DNA of 20,681 bases from CAZISM01 sp964541895 (GTDB taxonomy: Bacteria > Zhuqueibacterota > Zhuqueibacteria > Residuimicrobiales > Residuimicrobiaceae). The position numbers and the translations under genes were made by a program. Of this stretch, positions 1 through 6,540 are shown piece after piece. The stretch is taken from NCBI GenBank assembly GCA_964541895.1, contig CAZISM010000093.1, forward strand, positions 1 through 20,681. The letters run 5' to 3'. Numbering within the stretch: position 1 is the stretch's first letter; every line of letters starts with the position of its first letter. The notes below the pieces were generated by a model, which worked only from the letters and a program-made list of their open reading frames with translations, made no database searches and had not been told where the DNA came from.

Positions 1-243
1 GGTGCCCTGTAACCTGCAACCCGCTCCAGCAGGATCGAATTCCCATTCTGAGGTCCGCTCATCCCCTGTCTCTCCGCGGTTAGCAACGTTGATGACCCAG
101 GCCCTACGCAATAGAATGGTGCCCAACCCCGCCAGGATCGGAAGATAGCAACGGTAAGCATTCTGACTATGTGCCGTGGGAGTACCTGGGTCGAGCTGCA
201 AGCCCGGTAGCAGGTCACAGAGAGATCAAAGATGGGTGCACAG
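1..243 (+). ncRNA. ffs: Signal recognition particle RNA, large (Alu-containing) bacterial type, 5' end cut by window
   Basis: This is the RNA scaffold of the signal recognition particle, which binds Ffh and targets nascent membrane and secreted proteins. The Alu-domain signature TGTAAC lies at 8-13 and is followed by the helix 3/helix 4 arms (CCTGCAACCCGCTCCAGCAGG-like, about 13-34). The S-domain core is at 133-150: CAGG, a three-base stem ATC, the GGAA tetraloop (140-143), GAT and AGCA. The later GTGCCGTGGGAGTACCTGGG block (171-190) and the closing GGTGCAC near 234-240 match the Bacillus scRNA layout. The first few dozen bases, which pair with the 3' strand, lie outside the window. The 3' end is approximate. 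No terminator is visible before dnaX. Confidence 0.93.
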
Positions 244-283
244 CCTGTAGTATGTCTGGCTGGTCTAATTGTCGGATGTTATC

Positions 284-1942
284 ATGTCCTATCTCGTCCT
301 TGCCCGAAAATACCGTCCCATGTTTTTCGATGACGTGGTGGGCCAGCAGCACGTCACCCTGACCCTGAAGAACGCCATCCTGCAAAAACGAATCGCCAAC
401 GCCTATCTCTTTTGCGGTCCGCGCGGCGTTGGCAAGACCACCATCGCCCGCATTGTTGCCAAGGCCCTGAACTGCGATCAGGGGCCGACCGTCACGCCGT
501 GTAATCAGTGCTCTTCCTGTGTTGAAATCAATGAAAGCCGCAGCCTGGACGTCTTTGAAATCGACGGCGCCTCCAACCGCGGCATCGATGAGGTGCGCAA
601 CCTCCGCGAAGGATTGCGATATGCGCCCACGCCGGGCAAGTATCGCATATATATCATCGACGAAGTGCACATGCTCACCAACGAAGCGTTCAACGCCTTG
701 CTGAAGACGCTGGAGGAGCCGCCGCCCAACGTGCTGTTTGTCTTTGCCACCACCGAATCGCACAAGGTGCCGGCCACCATCTTGTCCCGCTGTCAGCGTT
801 TCGATTTCAAGCGCATGCCGGTCAAACACATCATGATGCAGCTGGCGGAGATGTGTCAGAAGGAGGGGATCGCGATCGACGAAGAATCGCTGCGCCTGAT
901 CGCTGTCAAGGCGGACGGCAGCATGCGCGATTCCCAGAGCGTACTCGATCAGATCATCGCCTATGCCGGCAGCACGATCAACGCCAAAGCGGTGGCCAAC
1001 CTGCTCGGCATCATCGATCAGAATCTTTTTTTTGAAGTGACCGATCTCATCCAGGCCGGCGATGTGCTCGGCGGCATTCAACTGGCTAATCGTATTTTTG
1101 CCGAGGGTTATGATTTCACCGATTTCATCCTTGGCTTGCAGGATCACCTGCGCAATTTTCTGGTGGTGGTCTCCACCGGCTCCGGCCAGGACCTCGACGC
1201 GTCCGAGGACCATGTGCAGCGCTACCTGGCGCAGAAAGGCTGTTTTTCGGTGGAAGATCTTTTGCGTCTGCTCAAGGTCTGTGCCGATACCGAAAATCTG
1301 CTGCGTCGCAGCGCCAACGCCCGCCTCCATCTGGAGGTGAGCCTGGTCAAGATGATCAAGCTCAACCGCAGCGTGCAGCTGTCGCAGATTATCGAACAGA
1401 TCGGCCAGGTAAAAAAAAACTCTAACAGCGCCGATGCCGTAGCCCGCACGCGGCCGGCGCCGGTTGTATCGCCCGGCAAGCCCATCGCGCCCCCGCCGCT
1501 CAAACCGGCGGCTGTCGCCGCTCCGGCGGTCGAGCCGGCGGCAGCGGATACCCCGCCGGCCTTTTCCATGCCGGAACTGGAAAAGCGCTGGCCCGAGATT
1601 ACCGCAGCCATCAAGAAAAAGAAAATCGCACTGGGTTCCATCTTGAGCGAAGGGTGGCCGACGGGACTGGACGGCAATCGCCTGGATATCAGTTTTCCGC
1701 CGCAAAACGGTTTTCACATCAGCACCATTGAAAACAACCGCGAACAGGTGCAGAGTCTGCTCTTTGAAGCATTGGGCGTGCGGCTGCGCATTCAGTGTCT
1801 ACGCGACGAGACCGGCCGGGTGACCAGTGCCCGCAGCCCTCTGCTGCCGGCGGATCGCAAAAGCGAATTTGATAAATTGGCAGAGAACAACGAAATGGTA
1901 AAAAAAATTATCGACACCTTTGATGCGGATTTCATAAAGTAG
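284..1942 (+). CDS. dnaX: DNA polymerase III subunit tau (and possibly gamma)
   Basis: DnaX is the AAA+ ATPase of the replicative clamp loader. It also tethers the polymerase cores and helicase through its C-terminal half. The start at 284 gives MSYLVLARKYRP, the usual family N-terminus; an in-frame TTG at 269 would add five residues. The protein is 552 aa. Visible features: Walker A GPRGVGKT (45-52), zinc-binding cysteines C64, C73, C76 and C79, Walker B/DEVH (IIDEVH, 124-129), and the SRC motif with the arginine finger (168-170). Domain III ends around residue 375. A Pro/Ala-rich linker (about 385-430) and a C-terminal tau domain follow. A run of nine A bases at the domain III/linker junction could yield a 380-aa gamma form (annotated separately). 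The gene sits between SRP RNA and ybaB, with the ybaB start 8 bases after its stop. Confidence 0.97.
   Translation: MSYLVLARKYRPMFFDDVVGQQHVTLTLKNAILQKRIANAYLFCGPRGVGKTTIARIVAKALNCDQGPTVTPCNQCSSCVEINESRSLDVFEIDGASNRGIDEVRNLREGLRYAPTPGKYRIYIIDEVHMLTNEAFNALLKTLEEPPPNVLFVFATTESHKVPATILSRCQRFDFKRMPVKHIMMQLAEMCQKEGIAIDEESLRLIAVKADGSMRDSQSVLDQIIAYAGSTINAKAVANLLGIIDQNLFFEVTDLIQAGDVLGGIQLANRIFAEGYDFTDFILGLQDHLRNFLVVVSTGSGQDLDASEDHVQRYLAQKGCFSVEDLLRLLKVCADTENLLRRSANARLHLEVSLVKMIKLNRSVQLSQIIEQIGQVKKNSNSADAVARTRPAPVVSPGKPIAPPPLKPAAVAAPAVEPAAADTPPAFSMPELEKRWPEITAAIKKKKIALGSILSEGWPTGLDGNRLDISFPPQNGFHISTIENNREQVQSLLFEALGVRLRIQCLRDETGRVTSARSPLLPADRKSEFDKLAENNEMVKKIIDTFDADFIK
1411..1425 (+). promoter_or_regulatory. 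Putative slippage/frameshift site in dnaX (A9 run plus -1 stop)
   Basis: Nine consecutive A bases (1411-1419) are read in frame as GTA AAA AAA AAC, residues 376-379. Moving back one base, or adding one A to the mRNA, gives AAA CTC TAA, so translation would end at 1423-1425 after Lys-Leu. This yields a 380-aa product with domains I-III only. Skipping one base instead reaches TAG at 1440-1442. E. coli makes gamma by -1 frameshifting and Thermus thermophilus by transcriptional slippage on an A9 run at an equivalent place. Use of this site here is inferred. No hairpin sits at the usual 5-9 base distance, which favours the transcriptional route. Confidence 0.55.
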
Positions 1943-1950
1943 GAGTGGCT

Positions 1951-2295
1951 ATGTTGAATAAAGGCGGCATGGGCAATCTGTTGAAGCAGGCGCAGAAAAT
2001 GCAGGAAGATTTTCAAAAAGCCCAGGCCAATCTGGTCAATGTCAAGGTCAGCGGCAGCGCCGGCGGCAATATGGTTACGGTGACCGCCAACGCCGCACAA
2101 GAGATTCTCGAAATTAAAATCGATAAAGAAGTGGTCGACCCGCAGGAAGTGGAAATGCTCGAGGATCTGATCTTGGCGGCGGTCAACCAGGCTCTGACCA
2201 ACGCCAAAGCCAAAGCCGAAGAAGAGATGGCCCAGATCACCGGCGGCTTCAATCCCGGCAGCATGCTGGGCGGACTGAAACTACCGGGATTTTAG
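1951..2295 (+). CDS. ybaB: YbaB/EbfC family nucleoid-associated protein
   Basis: This small dimeric DNA-binding protein is almost always encoded between dnaX and recR and is thought to act in nucleoid organisation. The 114-aa product starts MLNKGGMGNLLKQAQKMQ, matching the family N-terminus (E. coli MFGKGGLGNLMKQAQQMQ). It has the typical N-terminal helix, a central beta region with VKVSGSAGGN (31-40) and VTANA, and a C-terminal helix ending in a Gly/Met/Pro-rich tail. An AGGAG Shine-Dalgarno at 1941-1945, overlapping the dnaX stop, lies five bases before the ATG at 1951. That makes this start better than the in-frame GTG at 1945, which lies inside the ribosome site. Co-transcription with dnaX and recR is likely. 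Confidence 0.95.
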   Translation: MLNKGGMGNLLKQAQKMQEDFQKAQANLVNVKVSGSAGGNMVTVTANAAQEILEIKIDKEVVDPQEVEMLEDLILAAVNQALTNAKAKAEEEMAQITGGFNPGSMLGGLKLPGF

Positions 2296-2307
2296 GCAGG
2301 CGATCAT

Positions 2308-2324
2308 GACCATCGCAGATGGTC
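2308..2324 (+). repeat. Inverted repeat (7-bp stem, 3-base loop) between ybaB and recR
   Basis: GACCATC (2308-2314), loop GCA, and GATGGTC (2318-2324) form a perfect stem. Flanking ATG/CAT could extend it with one bulged C. No T-run follows, so it is not an intrinsic terminator. It lies about 23 bases before the recR start, next to but not covering the GGGAG ribosome site. A processing or coupling element is possible; chance is also possible. Confidence 0.4.
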
Positions 2325-2347
2325 CATCCAGGAGAATGTAGGGAGCT

Positions 2348-2944
2348 ATGCCGTATTTTTCAGAAGCCGTGGAGCGGGCGATACATGAATTGAGCAAACT
2401 CCCGGGCATCGGCCGCAAATCGGCACAGCGGCATGTGTTTTTTCTGCTGAAAACGCCGCTGGCGGAAGTGGAAGCTCTGGCGCAGGCGCTGCTGGATATC
2501 AAGCATAAAGTACAACACTGTTCGGTCTGCTTTAACATTACCGAACAGGAGCCGTGCGCCATTTGCCGCAATGAGGCCCGCGATCGCTCGCTCATTTGTG
2601 TGGTTGAAGAGGCCAACGATGTGCTGGCGCTGGAAAAAACCGGCGGTTATCGCGGTCTCTATCATGTGCTGGGCGGCTGCCTGTCACCGCTGGACGGCAT
2701 CGGTCCCAATGATCTGAAAATCAAAGAGCTGCTGGTTCGCCTCTCCGCCGGCGTCACCGAGGTGATCATTGCCACCAATCCCAGCACCGAGGGCGAGGCG
2801 ACGGCGTTTTATTTGACCAAATTGATCAAACCTCTTGATATAAAACTCTCGCGCATCGCCCAGGGCATTCCCATGGGCGCCGATATTGAACACGCTGATG
2901 AAGTAACGCTCTCCCGGGCACTGGATGGCCGGCTTCCGTTATAG
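2348..2944 (+). CDS. recR: Recombination mediator protein RecR
   Basis: RecR works with RecO (and RecF) to load RecA on SSB-coated single-stranded DNA at gaps. The 198-aa length is typical. The helix-hairpin-helix segment LSKLPGIGRKSAQR lies at about 15-28. The zinc finger uses C58, C61, C70 and C73. The Toprim domain starts at SLICVVEE (81-88), and the conserved YRGLYHVLGGCLSPLDGIGP block spans 101-120. A GGGAG Shine-Dalgarno stands four bases before the ATG at 2348, giving the canonical MPYFSEAVERAI start. It is third in the SRP RNA-dnaX-ybaB-recR cluster. The following gap is AT-rich, so the transcription unit may end or restart after it. Confidence 0.98.
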   Translation: MPYFSEAVERAIHELSKLPGIGRKSAQRHVFFLLKTPLAEVEALAQALLDIKHKVQHCSVCFNITEQEPCAICRNEARDRSLICVVEEANDVLALEKTGGYRGLYHVLGGCLSPLDGIGPNDLKIKELLVRLSAGVTEVIIATNPSTEGEATAFYLTKLIKPLDIKLSRIAQGIPMGADIEHADEVTLSRALDGRLPL

Positions 2945-2974
2945 GCAACCGCCGTCAGTCCGCGTTTTTATCTC

Positions 2975-3002
2975 TTGCCTTTATGATAATTTTTTTTAAT
3001 AT
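2975..3002 (+). promoter_or_regulatory. Possible sigma-70-type promoter ahead of pgpA
   Basis: TTGCCT (2975-2980), a 16-base spacer and TAATAT (2997-3002) resemble -35 and -10 boxes. They lie in a strikingly AT-rich 60-base stretch of an otherwise GC-rich window. Just downstream, TACAG-TAAC-CTGTA (3010-3023) is an inverted repeat that could bind a dimeric regulator near the start of transcription. The match to consensus is moderate and the promoter rules of this lineage are not known. Confidence 0.4.
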
Positions 3003-3055
3003 TTTAGATTACAGTAACCTGTACTTGTATTATTATGGTAATACCGGGAGTCTGT

Positions 3056-3520
3056 TTGTCTTTACGTGACCGGATGGCAATTCTGTTAGGAACAACCCTG
3101 GCTACGGGCTTTTTTCCCATCGCCCCGGGCACGGTGGGTTCCTTTGTGGCGGTTGTGGTTATGTTTTTCGCGCCCACGTTGCCGATTCCGCTGTTTATTA
3201 CGATCATTGCGCTCGCCCTGGTTATCGGCGTCTGGGCGGCCGGCCGCTGTGAAGCGATCTGGGGCAAGGATCCCGGCCGGGTAAACTGGGATGAGGTGGT
3301 GGGCCAGATGATCACCCTGTTGTGGCTGCCGAAAACGCTGCCTTTTTATGCGGCGGGATTCTTCCTGTTCCGCTTTTTCGATATAGTCAAACCATCGCCG
3401 GTGCGCGATGCGGAAAAGTTGCCCGGCGGCTGGGGCATCATGATGGATGACGTCTTGGCCGGCCTCTATGCTGCGCTGTCTCTGCAGGCAGGGCGCTATC
3501 TGCTCTCCCTGCTCGGATAA
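3056..3520 (+). CDS. pgpA: Phosphatidylglycerophosphatase A
   Basis: PgpA removes the phosphate of phosphatidylglycerophosphate at the inner membrane, giving phosphatidylglycerol. Family motifs are clear: ATGFFPIAPGTVGS (16-29), WDEVVGQ (78-84, acidic active-site residues), FFDIVKPSPVRDAEKLPGG (107-125) and MMDDVLAG (129-136). Hydrophobic segments run at about 29-39, 44-62 and 95-105. I prefer the TTG at 3056 because GGGAG (3046-3050) stands five bases ahead of it, giving 154 aa. The in-frame ATG at 3035 would add seven residues but has no ribosome site; ATG 3074 would leave only a short N-terminus before the first motif. cinA follows after five bases, suggesting co-transcription. Confidence 0.93.
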   Translation: MSLRDRMAILLGTTLATGFFPIAPGTVGSFVAVVVMFFAPTLPIPLFITIIALALVIGVWAAGRCEAIWGKDPGRVNWDEVVGQMITLLWLPKTLPFYAAGFFLFRFFDIVKPSPVRDAEKLPGGWGIMMDDVLAGLYAALSLQAGRYLLSLLG

Positions 3521-3525
3521 GCCCA

Positions 3526-4761
3526 GTGAGAGCGGATATTCTCTCCATCGGCGATGAATTGATCAGCGGCAAGACCGTGAACACGAACGCCAGCTGGATA
3601 GGCCAGCAGTTGCTCTTGATCGGCATACCGGTCCGTCGCGTGATCACCGTTGGCGACGACAGCGACATGATTCAGCAGGCGTTGCGCCAGGCCGAAGCTG
3701 AAGCAGAGATCGTGCTCCTATCAGGCGGCCTGGGGCCCACGCATGACGATATCACGAGGTCGGTGATCTGTTCTTATTTTTCCTGTGAACTGGTGTACAA
3801 CGAGCAGGTGATGGAACGGATTCGCACCATGTTCCGCCATCGCGGCATTCCGTTGGCCAGGTCCAACGAAAGTCAGGCCATGGTGCCCGCCGCGGCTGAG
3901 GTCGTGACCAACGAACGGGGCACGGCGCCCGGGTATCGCCTGCGGCGCAACCGGACGGTTTTTTATGTCATGCCGGGCGTGCCGCACGAGATGAAAGATA
4001 TGATGACGCGCACCATTTTGCCCGAACTGCAGGCTATGAATACGGGCCTTGCCATTGCGTCGCGCGTCTTTTGTACAACAGGAATCGCCGAAAGCCTGCT
4101 GTTCGAAAAAATCGGCGATGTTCAGGCCATAGAGCAGTTGGCGAAAATGGCGTTTCTGCCCAGTCCTGCCGGCACACAAATCCGTCTGATCGCCCGCGGT
4201 GCAAACGCGGATGAGGCGGCGGAACGGCTGCAGCGCGCCTCGGAGATGGTGCAGGAGAGGACGAAATCCTATATTTATGCCGACCGGGACATCCCCCTGG
4301 AAGAGGCTGTGGGGCAGATGCTGCGGCAGCGATCAAAGACTGTGGCTGTGGCGGAATCCTGCACCGGCGGCCTGATCGCACACAAATTGACCGGCGTGGC
4401 CGGCAGTTCCGACTATTTTGAACGCGGCGTGGTCTGCTACAGCAATCGCTCCAAAACCGAATTGCTGTCGGTCCCGGCTGCCGTGATCGAACAACAGGGT
4501 GCGGTGAGCGAAGAGGTGGCGGCCGCCCTGGCTCAGGGTGTGCGGCGTCTGGCCGGCACCGATTTCGGCTTGTCGACTACCGGCATTGCCGGCCCGGGCG
4601 GTGGTACGGCGGACAAACCGGTCGGTCTGGTGTATATCGGCCTGGCCGATGCGCAGGGGGTTCAGGTGGAACGCCACGTTTTCAGTGGTGAACGTTGGCT
4701 CAACAAGGAACGTTTCGCCACCGCGGCGCTGAATCTGTTGCGTAAAAAAATGGCAGGATAA
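3526..4761 (+). CDS. cinA: CinA family protein (nicotinamide-nucleotide amidohydrolase/competence-damage protein)
   Basis: The two-domain CinA architecture is complete at 411 aa. The N-terminal MoCF-like domain has LSIGDELISGKTVNTN (6-21) and SGGLGPTHDDIT (66-77), in the group linked to ADP-ribose pyrophosphatase activity. A short linking region follows. The C-terminal PncC-type domain, from about residue 270, contains VAVAESCTGG and a later TTGIAGPGGG segment, the motifs of NMN deamidase used in pyridine nucleotide salvage. The start is GTG at 3526, five bases after the pgpA stop. cinA upstream of recA is a common bacterial arrangement, often co-expressed with DNA repair or competence genes. 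The enzymatic roles are taken from the family; nothing in the sequence suggests loss of either domain. Confidence 0.96.
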   Translation: MRADILSIGDELISGKTVNTNASWIGQQLLLIGIPVRRVITVGDDSDMIQQALRQAEAEAEIVLLSGGLGPTHDDITRSVICSYFSCELVYNEQVMERIRTMFRHRGIPLARSNESQAMVPAAAEVVTNERGTAPGYRLRRNRTVFYVMPGVPHEMKDMMTRTILPELQAMNTGLAIASRVFCTTGIAESLLFEKIGDVQAIEQLAKMAFLPSPAGTQIRLIARGANADEAAERLQRASEMVQERTKSYIYADRDIPLEEAVGQMLRQRSKTVAVAESCTGGLIAHKLTGVAGSSDYFERGVVCYSNRSKTELLSVPAAVIEQQGAVSEEVAAALAQGVRRLAGTDFGLSTTGIAGPGGGTADKPVGLVYIGLADAQGVQVERHVFSGERWLNKERFATAALNLLRKKMAG

Positions 4762-4773
4762 AGAGCCATGGTA

Positions 4774-5337
4774 ATGTATCGTACCTTTGTCTGTATCGAA
4801 CTGCCGGCGGACGTCAAAAAGGCGATCAACGGCTTGCAGATTCGTCTGCGCCCTTTGGCCAAGGGATTTATCAGCTGGGCGCGTCAGGAAGGGCTGCACA
4901 TTACTCTGAAATTTCTCGGCGATGTGGCGGCCAACCGGATCGACCAGGTGGAACAGGTGGTGCAATCAGCCGCGCAGGATGTACCGCCGTTTCCGATAAC
5001 CGTCAGCGGCACCGGTGGTTTTCCCAATTTGAAGCGGCCGCGCGTATTCTGGGTCGGCATCGAAGAAGCGGCCGGCCGGCTGGCACTGATGCAGAGCCGC
5101 ATCGAGGAAGGAATGGCCGGCCTGGGTATCGCCAAAGAGGAGCGGCCGTTCACGCCGCACCTGACTCTGGGACGCGTCAAGGATGTCACCCGCGTCGGCG
5201 ACGTCAGCCATGAATTGGAAATGACTCTCCTGGAGCCGATGACGTTTACGGCCGGGGAGGTCATCGTCATGCGCAGCGATTTGCGGCCGGAAGGGCCGGT
5301 GTATACGCCGCTGCGAATTATAAAACTGAAAAATTGA
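4774..5337 (+). CDS. thpR: RNA 2',3'-cyclic phosphodiesterase (2H family, LigT-like)
   Basis: This enzyme hydrolyses 2',3'-cyclic phosphates on RNA ends to 2'-phosphates; some members also ligate tRNA halves in vitro. The 2H phosphoesterase signature is complete: HITLKFLG with H42 and T44, and HLTLGR with H129 and T131, about 85 residues apart, in a 187-aa protein. The start at 4774 gives MYRTFVCIELP, like typical members, with AGAG eight bases upstream. ATG 4768, two codons earlier, is also possible. It is 12 bases after cinA and 81 bases before recA. The gap 5339-5351 contains a small inverted repeat, CCATT-TGC-AATGG. The in vivo substrate of this family is still unclear. Confidence 0.94.
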   Translation: MYRTFVCIELPADVKKAINGLQIRLRPLAKGFISWARQEGLHITLKFLGDVAANRIDQVEQVVQSAAQDVPPFPITVSGTGGFPNLKRPRVFWVGIEEAAGRLALMQSRIEEGMAGLGIAKEERPFTPHLTLGRVKDVTRVGDVSHELEMTLLEPMTFTAGEVIVMRSDLRPEGPVYTPLRIIKLKN

Positions 5338-5418
5338 TCCATTTGCAATGGTGCAGGTGACGGCCGGTTTGGGCGTCTATGTTGCGAATTGCGGTTAACA
5401 AGAAAAGAGGATAGTATC

Positions 5419-6513
5419 ATGCCTGAGGAAAAAGACGAAAAACGTAAAGCGCTGGAACTGGCCATGACTCAGATTGACCGCCAGTACGGCAAGGGATCCG
5501 TCATGTGGTTAGGGGAAGACCGGGCGGAAGGCATTGACGTCATCTCCACGGGCTCGATATCGCTGGATGCCGCACTGGGTGTAGGGGGGGTACCGCGTGG
5601 TCGAATCATCGAGATCTTTGGACCAGAATCGTCCGGCAAGACCACGCTGGCGCTGCACATCGTGGCCGAAGCGCAGCTAAAGGGCGGCATGGCGGCGTTC
5701 ATCGACGCCGAACATGCCCTGGACGCGAAATACGCCCGTCTGCTGGGTGTGGATATCGACAACCTCCTTATCTCCCAGCCTGACACCGGCGAACAGGCGC
5801 TGGAAATCACCGAAACCCTGGTGCGCAGCGGCGCCCTGGATGTGGTGGTGATCGATTCTGTGGCCGCCCTGGTGCCGCGCGCGGAAATCGAAGGAGAAAT
5901 GGGCGACGCCCAGATGGGCTTGCAGGCCCGCTTGATGTCGCAGGCCATGCGCAAGCTGACGGCCGCCATCAGCAAATCCGCCACTTGCGTCGTTTTTATC
6001 AACCAGATCCGCGAAAAGATCGGCGTCATGTTCGGCAGTCCGGAAACCACCACCGGCGGTCGCGCCTTGAAATTTTACTCTTCCGTGCGTCTGGATATCC
6101 GCCGCATCGCTTCCATCAAAGAGGGCGAGGATATCGTCGGCAACCGCACCAAGGTCAAAGTGGTCAAGAACAAAGTGGCGCCGCCGTTCCGGGAAGCGGA
6201 ATTTGATATTATTTACGGCGAAGGCATCTCCAAGCTGGGCGATCTGCTGGATCTGGCCGTGAACCATAAAATCGTCGAAAAAAGCGGCACCTGGTTTTCT
6301 TATGGCGATGAACGGCTCGGACAAGGCCGCGAAAACGTCAAACGTTTCCTGCTGCAAAATCCCGACATGGTAAAGGATATCGACCGCAGGGTTCGCGAGT
6401 CGCTGGGATTCATTGCCGTGGAAACCAGGGAAACGGCAAAAGGGTCTGCCAAAGAAGCGGCTAAAGAGGCGGCCAAAGAAGAGAAAAAGAGCGCCAAAAA
6501 TTCCGGGGCATAA
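5419..6513 (+). CDS. recA: Recombinase RecA
   Basis: RecA forms ATP-dependent filaments on single-stranded DNA, drives strand exchange and triggers LexA-type autocleavage. The 364-aa protein has Walker A GPESSGKT (68-75), the AEHALD motif with catalytic E98, Walker B VVVIDS (143-148 region), loop L1 around 157-167 and loop L2 in the NQIREKIGVMFGSPETTTGG segment (195-214). The start at 5419 (MPEEKDEKRKALELAM) has AGAGGA at a suitable distance; the in-frame ATG at 5389 has no support. The last 30 or so residues are a low-complexity Lys/Ala/Glu tail (KEAAKEAAKEEKKSAK), less acidic than the regulatory tail of E. coli RecA. The 81-base leader (5338-5418) shows no LexA box that I recognise. recX follows after 27 bases. 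Confidence 0.99.
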   Translation: MPEEKDEKRKALELAMTQIDRQYGKGSVMWLGEDRAEGIDVISTGSISLDAALGVGGVPRGRIIEIFGPESSGKTTLALHIVAEAQLKGGMAAFIDAEHALDAKYARLLGVDIDNLLISQPDTGEQALEITETLVRSGALDVVVIDSVAALVPRAEIEGEMGDAQMGLQARLMSQAMRKLTAAISKSATCVVFINQIREKIGVMFGSPETTTGGRALKFYSSVRLDIRRIASIKEGEDIVGNRTKVKVVKNKVAPPFREAEFDIIYGEGISKLGDLLDLAVNHKIVEKSGTWFSYGDERLGQGRENVKRFLLQNPDMVKDIDRRVRESLGFIAVETRETAKGSAKEAAKEAAKEEKKSAKNSGA

Positions 6514-6540
6514 TGATATCTCCTGTCACGGGCAGGCACG

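Noticed and set aside
171..362. Small + strand ORF overlapping SRP RNA and dnaX start
   Set aside because: Its first half is the conserved SRP RNA 3' arm and its second half is dnaX in another frame.
1459..1477. GCCGG/CCGGC hairpin downstream of the dnaX A9 run as a frameshift stimulator
   Set aside because: The five-pair stem starts about 39 bases after the run, much farther than the usual 5-9 base spacing.
215..1717. Long open frame on the - strand opposite dnaX (500 codons)
   Set aside because: It mirrors the real dnaX frame, shows no family motifs and also runs into the SRP RNA. GC-rich codon use commonly opens such antisense frames.
1900..1907. Second A8 run near the 3' end of dnaX
   Set aside because: It lies about a dozen codons from the stop, so slippage would barely change the product; more likely just Val-Lys-Lys codon choice.
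3010..3023. TACAG-TAAC-CTGTA considered as a LexA box
   Set aside because: E. coli boxes are CTGT-N8-ACAG, the opposite half-site order, and Bacillus boxes are GAAC-N4-GTTC. It is kept only as an unassigned inverted repeat.
5338..5418. Search for promoter or SOS operator directly upstream of recA
   Set aside because: A small CCATT-TGC-AATGG repeat and a TTGCGAATTGCGG direct repeat are present, but no -35/-10 pair or known LexA site could be supported.
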